From Torreya grandis (lineage: Eukaryota; Streptophyta; Pinopsida; Cupressales; Taxaceae), in the NCBI GenBank assembly GCA_037957365.1, contig JARHVA010002006.1:543501-607500 (forward strand): 64,000 nt of DNA, in the 5' to 3' direction. Below, piece after piece: positions 46,538 through 64,000 of this stretch. The notes beneath the pieces were generated by a model. The model ran no database searches and had not been told where the DNA came from. It was given only the letters and a program-made list of their open reading frames with translations. Within the stretch, counting starts at the first letter, position 1. The number at the start of each line of letters is the position of its first letter. The translations under genes and the position numbers were made by a program.

Positions 46538-46920
46538 GATGTTTTTTTTGGATAAAAATTTATTAATAATAAATTTTAAGGGTAGTGATTGAGTCAACCC
46601 TAACCCTCTCACATTGAGAAAAGGAGGAAGGGATCAGGTTAGTTAAGCACACCTCAACTTTATATTAAATATAACTCAGTTGGAAAAAAATTTCCATCAC
46701 TATCATATCTCAAGTTATTGTTGGGAGGTTATAACCTAACCACATCCCGACCATGGTTTATGTGACACTCACAATTTATTATTTTTCATTTATATAAAAA
46801 TAATTTAAAATAAAATAAAATAAACATTCCATTAAAATAATACCAATAATTATTATCAATTTGATATGTATATTTATTTACTAATACATAACTATAAATG
46901 TATATACTCATCATGTTTTA

Positions 46921-46927
<7 letters not shown>
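46538..46927. other. Copy A block with a possible LINE tail (minus strand)
   Basis: 'aaatttattaataataaatt' followed by 'gtgattgagtc' and 'cctaaccacatccc' is paired with 55500-55740 in copy B. Its conserved G/C-richer character and T-run in copy B (55488-55509) suggest the 3' end of a retroposon in minus orientation. This is tentative. Confidence 0.3.

Positions 46928-46990
<63 letters not shown>
46928..46990. repeat. (AT)n microsatellite
   Basis: Pure AT run of about 31 units. Confidence 0.97.
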
Positions 46991-46994
<4 letters not shown>

Positions 46995-47980
46995 AAAATT
47001 AAATTTCATTAAAAAAAAGACATGAGATACTTTTTCAAAACATATAACTAATGATGGAAATTAGTTTGATCCGTTAGTGGACATCTATTCCACCATAACT
47101 TATCCATCGATGGAAATTTATTCCACCACAACTTGCATCAAGTAGAAAACTTTAAAAAAAGGTTATTACTTTAATAGTTTAATTTAAAAGTACATAACTT
47201 CTCTTTTCGGCTTTTTAAATTAATTGATAAAAATTGCGAATTACTTCATTAAATAGTTTTAATATCGTTTACCTTGGCTTATTAAAAGTTGTTGATTTAA
47301 CCCTTTGGATAAGAAATTTATTTAATGTTTTGTAAAGATAGATGGAATTTTCAATAAATGTAACTTTGGTTTCAAGGTACAAACTCCAATTTAAATTAGT
47401 TTTTAAAATTTCAACCCAAGATTAATTTTATGTGGATAAAATCCCCATTTTTCATCAAAGGCATGTTAGGTCTAATATGAATAAGAAAAAATTCGCATAC
47501 TATCAATTTGGTCTAATATCTTTCGTCAAATCATGGTTTCTTGTAAATGAGATGATTGAAAGCTCTAATGACTCTTGGATATATGATGACAATCTATCAT
47601 ATTTTTTTTCCAAAGTGACAAGTAACCTATAGAAAAAAATTATGTTAAATCATTAATTACAAAATACAAAGATCAAGCTTTCATGAACATTGATTCTAAG
47701 AAACCATATAGATGCATGTAAATCAATAATTTTGTGATATTGTGTACAAACCCCTTGGTGATCAATATGAAGATGTTAATTCTAACTATATAATCTTTGA
47801 GGAAATTAATTTCAAGAATGAAACAAGTTCCTCACGTATACTTTAAGAAAATATTTCCACCACTAATATTTTCAATGACACTATTGTCTTAATAATAAAC
47901 CTTGACATTTAATACCTTGAGTTTATCAATTAGGACTAAAAAAATCACATACCCATTGAAATATTTCAAAATGATGAAGC
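46991..47980. other. Copy A block upstream of the pol fossil
   Basis: Shared with 56090-57000. A 66-codon plus frame (47432-47632, FHQRHVRSNMNKKKFAYYQF) is partly conserved in copy B around 56480-56650 with changes, so it may be retroelement-derived. No domain is recognised. Confidence 0.45.
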
Positions 47981-47989
47981 AATTACAAA

Positions 47990-48772
47990 TTTCAAGAGAC
48001 TTAGAGATGGCATCCCACCAAAGGATCACAAAAAAGACTTTGAAATAAATTTAGATATATCAACATATTTTAGGGAGTAAGATGAGTTCCTTAGTCATAA
48101 TAAATCAAAAAATTAAAAATAAGAAAAAAAATTGAATCCTCCTAGTGAAAACCTCTTTGAGGCATTATTGGACTGCTGAAAAAATCAATAAAATAAAGAT
48201 GAAGCTATTATTGAAATCCTCTATAAGGCACTAATAGATGAGAAACTCAACCTTCCCCCTACACCAACATAATTATATGATGACTCTAAATCACTTTTCA
48301 AGGAAAATAGTAGTGTTAAAATTGTAACAAAGGAGAATGCTAAAATTGTTAAAATTTCAACTACTCTAAATCCTGCTAAACAAGAGACTTTCATCACCCT
48401 CCTAACATAATTTTTAGATGTCTTTGCATGGTCATATGATAAAATGGTATGTGAGATTGTTGATCCCTATTCTCATTTGTATCATAATATTTACAATTAC
48501 CTCTATAGCCACACCATATCTTCAAATTTTTCATGTCATCAATGAAAATCCTTCATCTAAAATTTATTCTACTTTACCCTCCTTAGAAACACCACTTATC
48601 TTAGGGGATATGGTGGTACCCTGTTAAGATATTTAAATTTGGAAGAAAATAATTTAATAATCAAGAAAGTTCACAATAAAATCCATGGAGTGTAAACTAG
48701 TGGACTGGTCCTAACCAAGAAACTACTCAAGACATGATACTACTGAACTACTAAAGACATAGATTATGCATG
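47990..48772 (+). pseudogene. Ty3/gypsy pol fossil in copy A (RT start joined to integrase start)
   Basis: The plus strand reads QETFITLLT, a stop, then FLDVFAWSYDKM (family: LLxEFxDVFAWSYxDMP, the segment just before gypsy reverse transcriptase). About 200 bp later comes YGGTLLRYLNLEENNLIIKK, then SGLVLTKKLL and a YY-x-T end. This is the integrase zinc-binding region (family: CxGHxGxxxTxxKILxxGYYWPT). The reverse transcriptase and RNase H that should lie between are missing. The sequence then breaks into the microsatellite at 48773. Confidence 0.7.
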
Positions 48773-49790
<1,018 letters not shown>

Positions 49791-52700
49791 TCATCTAAAG
49801 TTGAAAACCATTCTTATGGTTTCCTAGAAAAGTTTCATGATGAAAATTGATTTCTAGCATCATGTGTAAATATGTTGTCTACAAGTACCGTAAATTTGGG
49901 GGAACACCCACCCAATGCAATCCTAGCCGTCCTAAACCATCCTTAGCATCATGCTCACCATTCTTCCCACTTTTGACCTTAATAAGGACATGGATTGGGT
50001 CTTGATAAATGTTTTGGAAATATCTTGGTATATTGGATATTTTTTAGAGAATATTGTAGTGAAATATCAGAATGGCATGTGGAAGATGGGGCACATGGTC
50101 CATATGCAACATGGTCCTTGAAGATTTCACCCTGAATCCTTAACCATTCCATTCACTACCACTTCCATCCTTGATGATAAAATTAGTTTTACCTCTGCTA
50201 GTACCCTCTTGATTGGTCAAAAACCTAAAAATCCAAAAATCTAAAAGAAAGAAAGAAAGAAAGAAAGAAAGAAAAATTGTCTTATCTTTTGTCCTTTTAT
50301 AATCTTTGTTCAACTTTAAACAAATTATTACAAATTTACCAGGATATAACATTCTCAACCCAACCCATTTGTACACATCCTTTCTTACTGAAAATCAACA
50401 TTATAATTATCATTGATAACCAAACATTGGTTATAACTTGATAAGGGACAAAATGAAAACTATGTTTGTGTATTTTTGTTAATTGCTAGTTATTCATTGT
50501 TTGTGTGTTTTTATTGTTTGTTATGTCTGTGTCAATCCTAAAACATATTATAATAATGTCATGATGGGTTTCCATACCATGCTCCATCATGTCATATTCT
50601 ATAGAAAATACTAACTTGTTATTTTTTTGGAATTTAATGTAATATTAGCAACCTTAATCATCACATCGTCAACTTTCATGAACATTGATTTCCAAAAAAT
50701 TCATTCTAACTAGTTTCCCATAATTAGCATTCATTCTACCTCTCATTTTAATATTAATTCATCCATCTCAATCCCTCCTCCATTTGAGAGACAACATGTA
50801 TTTCATATTCACATGTCCTTTTGATGGCACATCAACATAACCATCATGCTATTAAGGGACTACTCATGTACTCACCTTTCTCCTTCTTTTTCTCATTTTT
50901 TGGAAAGTAATTGTTTTTTATAGTCACAATGTCATTTTAAAGAGATGCAAATATAGACACCCTAATTCCACCACCATTATTTCATCATTGTCATCCAATC
51001 CATCATTAACTAATTCACCTTAATCCTATAATAAATACATTCCTAGCTAACTCACACTAACACCATATTAATCAATTAATTACACCATGACCTAATTTAA
51101 TTCTATTAACATCACCCCATAATTAATTAATTAATCATTATTTATTAATTATAAAAACCTAATTAAATCCATGCATACAATTAATTAATAAAATAAACAA
51201 AAAATTGCTAATTATTTTCACCCATGCTCCACTCCATGTCATCATTCAATTAATTGTCTGATTGAAATGGAAACTCATCTAATCTAGTCTCTATCAATTA
51301 TTTAAATATTTCTTCTCAAAGAAACAAATCAATTAAATCCTTCGTTGCTTCTTCATAAAATGAAAAAACTGGTTAATCATGTCAAATGAATGGAAATAAA
51401 TTAGTTAACTATGTCTCCAAATGACAACTAATTAATTAACTCTATCAATAAATTGAAACAAATCAATTAACTAATTTATTTAATCTCATTCAAATTTGAA
51501 TTTTCCAATTTGATCACATAATATCAATTGTCCATACGTCTATTTGAAATTATATAAATCCATTCTTCATTAATTCATTGGATCTTCTTTTAAAATTTGT
51601 TAAAATTGTGAATTATATTAAATCCTAATCAGAATTTTTTTTGATCCTACAATCAAACACAAGTGCACCTGACCAGAATATTACATGAATCTTTGAACAA
51701 CCACAATCTATCCATTGCAATGATGAAATCCACATCAACAAAGAAGATATTCATTTGTTAGGTGAAGTTAATTACTTTTCTCCTTTATTCACTCAATCTA
51801 ATGTTGTGTTTTGATTTAGATGATGAACTTAGTATTGTTCTTAGTTTATTTCATAACTCTAAATGTTAGTTCCTATAATGAATAGTTGAATGTGCCATTG
51901 GTTAAACATATTATCTAACTAAATAGAAGTCTAGACACGTTTTCCCATATGTTTGGATACTTCTTATATGTTTTAATACTTCTTAGTTGTAGACAAAATT
52001 ATGAAGGTCAAATATATTCAAATTCTAACCAACGCTTGTTTTGGTAATTATTGAATTAAAATCAGCCATGATTCTATGTATGAATGTGATCATCACATAT
52101 ATGTATACATCTCAAAGAGTCAGTGCGGCCATAGATAACTAATCCTTAGAATGCTTCCCTAGGATGGGCAGAAATAAATAACTGGTTGAGTTATATTTTA
52201 AATTGGGAATCAACACTGAACTCTTAGAATGCTTACTTATAATGTGGATTCTTAGGGAGTTATTCCTTGTACATTTGTATCAATGTAATTATTAATTTTG
52301 TTGAATGTTCTGTTATATAACTTTTGTGACTATAGTTATATGTTGGGTAGTGACCCTCATTTTACCTTTATAAGTGAACTTTATGTTCATCCATCATTGA
52401 AAACACACTCTGGAGATAGAGTTTCTACAAGCAATTTAAGGTAAACTTTTATGGGTCAAATGAATGTGGGTTCCTTTGTCATTGATTTTTATCCTAATTT
52501 GTATTCTTGTGTATTAGTTTTTTTGGGTAAGCAAGCACAACATGAGTTTTCAAGTTATTTTACAATAGTAAATTGTGGAGTGTGTTTTTTTATCTTTATT
52601 TTTAAGTTTGGAGCTTATAGAAGCTTGTGTGATTTGTATTAGATTTTTTCTCGTTGGTTTAGAGTGTCAGTCCTTCTCAGTGATCAAGTCTTGTAGAGGA

Positions 52701-53570
52701 GACCCATCAGAAGTTTAAGGATAACTATAACAGATTGATTCTAAAGAGTAGATATGTAAGCTACCCAAGTTGTGAGGGCATTGAGCCTAATTCATAGGCT
52801 AGATTAGGGGTGTCTCGTCATCATCCCTCAAATTAGTTTAATGCACAATTATTAAGTTAACTATATCTATAATAATAATAAAATAAAACTTGTTATTAAT
52901 ATATGTTTGTCTTATTGATAATACTTATATATTAAGATTAAATGTATTTGATGTTCGTTGCTTTGATATGAAGATTATTATATTAAAAAACTCTTTATTT
53001 TATGTGCCCATAAAATTATATTAATTTTAGTGTTTAGAATGGATTCTCCCTTGGTAAGCCTTAGGGTGTAATCCTATTTTATAGTAATTATTGTCTTGAT
53101 TCACTCTTATATCACTTATATGTGTTGACTCAAAATAAATATTTGAATATCTTCTTAAACTATTAAATCAAGAAAATATAATTAAATTGACCTTAGTTTT
53201 TGCACATTATATTTCTCCTCTCACTTAAAAAATGTATTAGAGTAATGATTTCAAAAACATAGGTGAACTGGACTCTCGCCTAAAGATTCTTGTATTTCAT
53301 TTCCTTGAAGAAATTTGTTATTGAAAAATAAATCATTAAATTTGTTTTGCATAACATATTTTTGCAATTTTGAAAGAATGACATCAATAAAGGAATAAAC
53401 ATTAAAAAACAAAAATAAAACAAAACAAAAAAAATTATCTCTTTTTACTTGGATTTTGAGTCAAAAACAATTGGGCATTACAATTCTAAGAAAAATAATT
53501 AAAGAAATTAAATATCTAAACCATACTTTTAAATAGTTTTCCTTTAAATTTATATAACTTTTTTTAATAG
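49791..53570. other. Copy A block, right part, non-coding
   Basis: Co-linear with 58014-61774. It holds (GAAA)n at 50246-50274 and many short frames (for example 50140-50376, 52451-52642) not preserved as open frames in copy B. No domain is recognised. The conservation reflects common ancestry, not coding. Confidence 0.6.
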
Positions 53571-53780
53571 GTAATGAGGGTTAATGGATCCTCATCCAAT
53601 TTTTCAAAATCCAGTACCAAACACTGGACAAAGCCCCAAAGGTAAAATCATACCATGAAAGGTGGCAATTTAAATAAAAGTGGTATATTATAATAAATAA
53701 ACACACACACACAAGGATTAGTGAGCTCACACATAATCTAGAATATAAAGATTCAGTCCCCATACCTCCACTTTATCATT
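53571..53780 (-). mobile_element. LINE-like 3' tail at the end of copy A
   Basis: 'gtaatgagggttaatggatc' to 'actggacaaagcc' matches 61775-61850 in copy B, which there leads into a minus-strand LINE. Copy A therefore carries only a short tail of the same kind. The 60-codon minus frame (53581-53763) has no motif. Confidence 0.45.
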
Positions 53781-54470
53781 TAACAAAATTTTATGTTCCA
53801 TGTTATGAATACCTTGAACACCATAATATTTAAAATTAAATTAGTGAAAAAAGTTTTTTAATATATCATTTATTAAGATGCAAAGAATTTTTTTAATAGA
53901 ATACACTTAATAATATTAACTCTAATACTATATTATTCGTGTTTTTAATGTTGCCAACAGTCCCTTTTTTTAAATGCTCTCATAAACATTAAATTCTTTA
54001 TGTAATTTACATATTTTCAATAAAATAATAATAATATTAACTCTAACTTAAATATCCTAATCTACATTTAAAAAATTCCCCTTACTGAACGAAAATACGA
54101 TATAATTTAATGGTTCCCAATCCCTTAAAAAAATATCAAGACAAAGACAAACAGGAAGATGAAGACGAAGACGAATGAAAACATCACTCTGATCTCCAAA
54201 CACAATTGAAATTAGTGTGATAAGCGCCTCAATATTTTCCCATTTGTCGGACATTACTAATGGGAAGCTATCACGATAAACCAGCTTGTCATGCTGAAAG
54301 GCAATATCTATCAAATTTCAAGATTTTTTGTGTGTAAAATTGCGGGGAGACCAAAATTTGTGGTACACAGCGCTCTGAATTTGCTCAGACTTTCAACATT
54401 TCCTGCAAATCACATGAAAGAAGTTATTTTGATAAATTTGGGTGTCTCAAATAAATAAATTCGAGTTCAA
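53781..54470. other. Spacer between duplication copies, with an orphan minus-strand frame
   Basis: A minus-strand frame at 54057-54314 (85 codons, no ATG start) has balanced composition (HDKLVYRDSFPLVMSDKWEN). Upstream on the same strand is an acceptor-like 'tgatttgcag' near 54405-54414 followed by a short stretch open to about 54315. It might be an orphan exon of a host gene or a retroelement piece. I do not recognise a family. Confidence 0.3.
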
Positions 54471-54722
54471 TTTTTGTTACCAAGACTGAAAATTAGGGTA
54501 TGGTGTAAATGTTGTTTCAGTCGACTGAGAAATGAACGAGGGAGGAATTAGATTATTTTTATCGTCATGGTGTTTAGGCTGTGGAGTTAATTATTTTTTC
54601 TATATTAATATATGAAAGAAAAATTAACTGTTAAAAATTAATTTAATGTACTGTTCCGTAAAAATCAATTATGATTTATTAGCATATAAAAAATAGTTGT
54701 AAAAATTAAAAAAAATTAACTT

Positions 54723-55941
54723 TATGCTTGTAATATGGCTAAAGAATGTGCATTTGGCTTCTTTTATTGAAATGATTTGATAGGAGAACCATATTTGCCT
54801 TCCCATTCCTCCCATTAAAAGATGTTCATGTATTAGCTGAATGGAAATAGGTTATTGATAAAATTCTTAATCATGTTTTGTTGATATTCCTTAGATTGAA
54901 ATAATGGAGCAATGTCAAACTTTTCAATGCCATATATGATACACCTTTATAGTAATTCAAGAGCGTTTAAAATAAATGATTGTCTCTTCTTTCTTAAAAA
55001 CATTGATCCTTAAAATAATTAGATTAATAAGTTTAAAATATAATGATGGTCTCTTTTTTCTCTGTAATTTATTGAAAAACAAAATTGACTGCTGCTTGAA
55101 ATAATCACTTTTTTCTTTTCATATAAAATAAATTTTGTTGTTTGTATTTTAAATCATAAAGTAAATATTCCTCACTCTCACTGCCTCTCTCCTTCCCTTT
55201 TGAATTATGCACAAACACACAGACAAACACAATAAAATTTTAAAATTTAAAATTTAAAAACTGTTTACTATATATATATATGGAAAAAATGTTATATTTT
55301 AAATTATTCATTACATTTTTTGAAGTGTATGTTATATATTTATATATGAGTGTTTTTATATATATATTGAATATACATATAAAATATTATTTATTTTTAA
55401 AAAGTTAATAAATTGATGCAGTTAAAATTATATATATAAATAATAAAAAATAATAAAAAATAAAACATATTATAATGTAATTTTAAATTTTTTTTTTTTT
55501 TTTTTTTTTGAGTTAAAAAAATTATTAATAATAATTTAAGGGGGTGGTGATTGAGTCGACCTCAACCCCTTCACATTGAAGGAAGGTGGAAGGGATTGGG
55601 CTAGTGAGCACATCCCAATTTTATATTAAACATAATTCAATTGGGACAACATTTCTATTATTATCATCTTCCAAATTGTTATTGGGAGGAGGTAACCTAA
55701 CCACACCCTGAACATAACTTGTGTGGCACAAAAATTTATTATTTTCTTTTGATACAAAAATAAATTAAATTAAACATTATATACATAATAATATACATTG
55801 CATCAAAATAATGACAATAATTATTATCAATTTCATGTATGTATATTTATTTAATAATACATAACTATAAATATATAGACTCATCATGTTTTATAATACA
55901 TAACCTTAAATATATATACTCATCATATTAAATAAATAAAT

Positions 55942-55972
<31 letters not shown>

Positions 55973-57010
55973 ACTCCTTTGAGCTCTCCTTAATCCATTT
56001 ACAAACCCTCCACGAAAATTGCAACAAAATGAGAAAGAAAGAAAGAAAATGAGGCAAACAATAAAATTGAATGTCATAAAGAAACTTAGAGCACTTTTAG
56101 AAAACATAATACTTATGGTAGAAATTAGTTTGATCCACTGGTGGATATTTATTCCACCACAACTTGCATCAAGTAGAAATTTTTTTTAAAAATGTTATTA
56201 CTTTAATAACTTTATTTAAAATTACATATCCCCCTTTTTGGATCTTTAAATTGATTGATAAAACTTATGATTTACTTTATTAAATAGTTTTAATACCCTT
56301 TACTTTGGCTTATTAAAATTTGTTGATTTAATCCCTTGGATAGGAAATTTATTTAATATTTTGTAAAGAGAGATGGCATTTTGTATAAACATAACTTTGG
56401 ATGCAAGGCGCAAACTCCAACTTAAATTAGTTTTTAAAATCTCAACTCAAGATTATTTATATGTGATAAACTCTCCATTTCACATCAATGCCATGGTAGG
56501 ATTAATACGAAAAAGGAAAAAGAACATGCATACTATCAATTTGGTCTAAAATCTTTCATCAAATCATGGTTTCTTGTAAATGAAATGATTGAAAGCTCTA
56601 ATGACTCTTGGATATATGATGATAGTCTACCATATTTTTTTTCAAAGTGACGAGTAACCTAAAGCAAATAAAAATACCAAGTCATGAATTACAAAATAAC
56701 ATGACCAAGCTTTCATGAGCAATAAATATGAGAAACCATATAAATGCTTGTAAATCAATAATCTTTTGACATTATGTACAAACCCCTTGGTGATCACTAT
56801 GAGAATGTTAATTATAACTATACAATCTCTAACGAAACTTCCTTTGAGATTGAAACAAGTTCCTCACATAACCTTTACAAAAATCTTGCTACCACTAATA
56901 TTTTCAATGACACTATTGTCTTGACAATAAACCTTGACATTTAATACCATAAGTTTATCAAATGGAACTAAGAAAATCACATACCCATTGAATTATTTCA
57001 AAATAATGAA
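54723..57010. other. Copy B block upstream of the pol fossil, non-coding
   Basis: Co-linear with 45801-47980, with a T-run at 55488-55509 and short (CA)n near 55952-55972. No supported gene. Confidence 0.55.
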
Positions 57011-57014
57011 GCAA

Positions 57015-57800
57015 ATTGCAAAGTTCAGGGGACTTAGAGATGGCATCCCACCAGAGGATCACCAAAAAGTATTTAAAATAAATTTAGATATATCAAAATA
57101 TTTTAGGGAGTAGGATGAGTTCTTTAGTCATAATAAGTCAAAAAATTAAAAATAATTAAGAAAATTGAATCCCCCTAGTGAAAACCTCTTTGAAGCGCTA
57201 TTGGACCTCCAAAAAAATCAATAAAATAAAGACGAGGTAATTATTGAAAACCTCTCTAAGATACTAATATATGAAAAACTCAACCTTCCCCCTACACCAA
57301 TATAATTATAGGGTGACTCTAAATCACTTTTGAAGTAAACTATTAATGTTAACATGGTAACAAAGGAGAATCCTAAGATTGTTAAACTTTCAAGTACTCT
57401 AAGTCCCACTGAACAAGAGACTTTCATCACCCTCCTACCATAATTTTTAGATGTCTTTGCATGGTCATATGCTAAAATGGTAAGTGAGATTGTTGATCCC
57501 TATTCCCATTTATATCATGATATTTACAATTACCTCCATAGCCACACCATATCTCCAAATATTTTATGCCATCAATGAAAACCCTTCATCTAACATGCCT
57601 TCCACTTTAACCTCTTTAGAAAAACCATTTATCCTAGCGACTATGGTGGTACCCTATTAAGATAATTAAATTTGGAAGAAAATAACTTAATAATCAAGAA
57701 ATTTCTTAATAAAATTTATAGAGCCCAAACTAGTGGACTGGTCCTAGCCAAGAAACTACTCAAGACATGATACTACTAGACTACTAAAGGCGTAAATTAA
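57015..57800 (+). pseudogene. Ty3/gypsy pol fossil in copy B (RT start joined to integrase start)
   Basis: Same arrangement as 47990-48772: QETFITLLP, stop, FLDVFAWSYAKMVSEIVDP, then a short gap and YGGTLLR, stop, LNLEENNLIIKK, then SGLVLAKKLL. The shared deletion shows it pre-dates the duplication. It ends at the (AC)n(AG)n tract. Stops are at largely the same places as in copy A. Confidence 0.7.
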
Positions 57801-57823
57801 AAAATAAATAAAATAAAAAATTA

Positions 57824-61774
<3,951 letters not shown>

Positions 61775-64000
61775 GTAATGAGGGTTGATGGATCCCTCAT
61801 CCATTTTTTTAAAATGTAAAATCTAGTACAAAGCATTGGACAGAGCCTACACAATTAAAAAAGAGCCCCATATGTGAAATCACACCATCAAGGGTGGTAA
61901 AAATAAAGGAGAAAATAATAAAGAAACAACCCCAAAGGGGCACCAAACAAAGCAGTGGCAAACCCAAAAAAAGATGCTCAGGCAAAACACCTAGAATGCC
62001 AAAGCTACACCAACCACCATATAGGAACCAAAAAGAACAACCTAAACCACCCATTACCAAAAGACTACCATGCCACAAAAACCCATAGACCAAGAACAAC
62101 CATCATCCAATTAGTCACCAACCTATGCCACCACCCTAGACCCAGTCAACCCAACTGACCTAGTAACACTAGCTGTAGAAAGAGCAAGGGCCACCATCCT
62201 ATGTGTAAGCATACCTCCCTTTTATAAATGAGTGGAAATTTTAAGGTAGGGGTATGATCTACAAAAAACCATGCCAAACACCTGATGGCCAATGCCAAAC
62301 TTGAACTTTAACAACCTAGTGCCACCATGACTGATGCCAAAAAAGAATATAAAGCATCCAAATTTAACATTGGAATTCAAATTTCCATTGGCATAGGATT
62401 ATGAAGGGCATGTTTATTGAAGTCAATATGGTTGACTAAATTACCAAATTTATCCTCTAATTATTGAAAGGCCCTCAATGGAATCACTCCAAGACCAAAA
62501 GACCTAGAGAATATTTTTGGCAACTTCTCTTCTAGTGGGAAAACATTCACAACAGCCACCAAGCCCATTCAAAAAATTGGCAAGAACCAACCTTAGAGAT
62601 ACCTCAAGCTTTAACTCTTTATACTTAGAGGCAAGGATAAAATTACAAATAAATACTAAAAACCTCATATAATTATTTTTTCATCCTATAAACTAGTATT
62701 TAGAAAGACTAAAGCCATGATCACCTTCACTACATGTTAAATAGTGACCGAGTGAATGAGAAAAACCCACTTCAATATATAATCTAAAACATGACCCCAA
62801 AAATTTATCTCTAGCTTACAATTTTTCAAATGGATTAATAGCATGTTGAGGGTAATTTTCATCTAATGGTCCATGGAATTAGTTGTAAAACCCGCTGTGA
62901 ACAATCAATAAAAATCACTACAGCCCTAATGAGCATAGCTAGGGATAAAAGCAATGGGAAGCAACTCGACCTATGGAGGGAAAGATGAGGGAACTCTACC
63001 CATGCTTATAATAATATAAGTTATTTATGGCCATAAATGTAGTAAATAATGATGGGATCCTATGCCATTCTATAATAACAATGCCCCATCAATCTCCAAA
63101 GTTCCCCAATGATTATCAATAAACAAATCATACTTTTGTGAGGTACCTTTGTTAGTAATAATGTCAACTACCTTATTCAATTCTATGAAATAGTGGGTGT
63201 CCTCCCAAGAGTTGAGTTATCTAGCATGTCCCAAGATCGATTAAATATGTTTTCTACTTTCCAATAATGTAAACAAATTTTCCATTTCAAAGTGATTAAA
63301 TAATAACCATATAGTAACCTTCAATTATAATGTTATCCATCACACATTGGGACACCCAGTCTAATCTTAAAACTAGGGCTTGGCCCTTAACTTCATTATT
63401 CATACCATCCACTATATTTATAGAGGTTGCATAAATTAGATAACTAGTGCAATCTTGGATGACATATCTATCCCCAAAATCATAGGGGTTACCCCTAGAC
63501 ACCCCATTAAAGTTTAATTTAAACAACATAGGAGGGCAAAGTCCACACAATTTTCCCACTTCACATGGAAGCCTTTGCAATGTACACTGACCCATTAATG
63601 AGAGGATATTTCAGCCCATACCACATGGAAATAATATGAAATTCCTAATCTAAAAGGTTGCCCTTGTATCTTTAAGCATGGGTAGAACTCACCTCAATCA
63701 TGGATATTTAAACTTATTTCATAACCACTTCTAGGGAGAAAGATCAATATTAAAAAGTACATTGATTTCAATCCTTCCAAATGATCCAAATGAAGATTTA
63801 TGGGCATAAATTCTAGAGGTAATAAAATTTGTCCTTTGAAGAGCCAGTAGGCTAAGAGATGAAAACCCATTTGAGCATCGCTGATCTAGTCTAATGTCAC
63901 GAGATCATGCCACAAATATATTTCCATGAAGCTTTAGTAAATGGATAGGTGAATAACATATGTGTGGCATCTTCCTCCACCATGTAGCACATACAACACC
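61775..64000 (-). mobile_element. LINE (L1-type) 3' half, minus strand, runs off the window
   Basis: Read on the minus strand from the window edge there is a reverse-transcriptase zinc finger (about 63880-64000), then an RNase H domain, then a long decayed tail to 'cctcattac' at 61775. The tail contains a 96-codon hydrophobic minus frame (61809-62099) and two overlapping basic plus frames (61894-62158), which are antisense or chance. The reverse transcriptase would lie beyond the right edge. Confidence 0.7.
63296..63595 (-). pseudogene. LINE RNase H domain
   Basis: A 99-codon open stretch reads LFKLNFNGVSRGNPYDFGDR, YVIQDCTSYLIYA, GMNNEVKGQALVLRL and DNIIIEGYYMVI. Plant LINE RNase H (RVT_3) has LNFDGASRGNPGxAGxGxVIRD, NNxAExxALxxGL and IEGDSxxVI. 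The first catalytic Asp is Asn here, the second-helix Glu is changed, and the Asp of EGDS is Tyr, so it is inactive. Upstream on the minus strand (63880-64000) CCMCYMVEEDATHML gives the zinc-finger pattern of zf-RVT. Confidence 0.85.

Noticed and set aside
61894..62158. Lys/Pro-rich plus-strand frames
   Set aside because: They overlap the decayed tail of a minus-strand LINE and mirror a minus-strand frame. No domain is seen.

Overview
The window looks like nuclear, intergenic, transposon-filled DNA of a seed plant. It is strongly AT-rich, CG dinucleotides are scarce, reading frames are full of stops, and long (AT)n, (AC/GT)n, (AG/CT)n and (TAA)n arrays are common. The mobile elements are plant types: Ty3/gypsy, Ty1/copia-type and L1-type LINEs. 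A large genome with old, slowly purged elements (a gymnosperm, for example) would fit, but that is inference. I see no intact protein-coding gene, no rRNA, no convincing tRNA gene and no CRISPR array.

Layout. 1-2.9 kb: AT-rich DNA with a decayed coiled-coil-coding stretch on the minus strand. 2.9-6.15 kb: a decayed L1-type LINE on the plus strand (endonuclease, then reverse transcriptase). 6.15-10.1 kb: a cluster of an unassigned foldback-like repeat family and a long hairpin. 10.26-16.99 kb: LTR retrotransposon 1, minus strand, with a perfect 5-bp target duplication (TATAC) and a gypsy-type protease. 17.26-27.92 kb: a nested pair. A copia-type non-autonomous element (target duplication ACATG) has its 5' LTR split by a Tat-like gypsy element that carries gag, protease and an RNase H domain but no reverse transcriptase or integrase. 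27.9-36.9 kb: AT-rich DNA with more of the foldback family, microsatellites, a LINE 3' fragment and a roughly 0.95-kb tandem repeat pair. 36.96-39.0 kb: a compact 2.0-kb TRIM-like element with two 419-bp LTRs, minus strand. 40.4-42.4 kb: the only host-gene-like locus, a minus-strand relic of a chloroplast VKOR-type (LTO1-like) thiol oxidoreductase. 43.9-53.7 kb and 54.5-61.9 kb: two diverged direct copies of one large block. Each contains a gypsy pol fossil in which the start of the reverse transcriptase region lies close to the integrase zinc-binding region. Copy A also carries a roughly 1-kb compound microsatellite and a LINE-like insertion with a poly(A) tail. 61.8-64 kb: the 3' half of another LINE on the minus strand (zf-RVT, then RNase H).

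How the parts relate. The window is a layered record of insertions rather than a working gene system. The order can be read in places: the gypsy element entered after the copia element, and the LINE tail probably entered copy A after the large duplication. Many inactivating changes are of the C-to-T / G-to-A type, as expected for methylated, silenced DNA.
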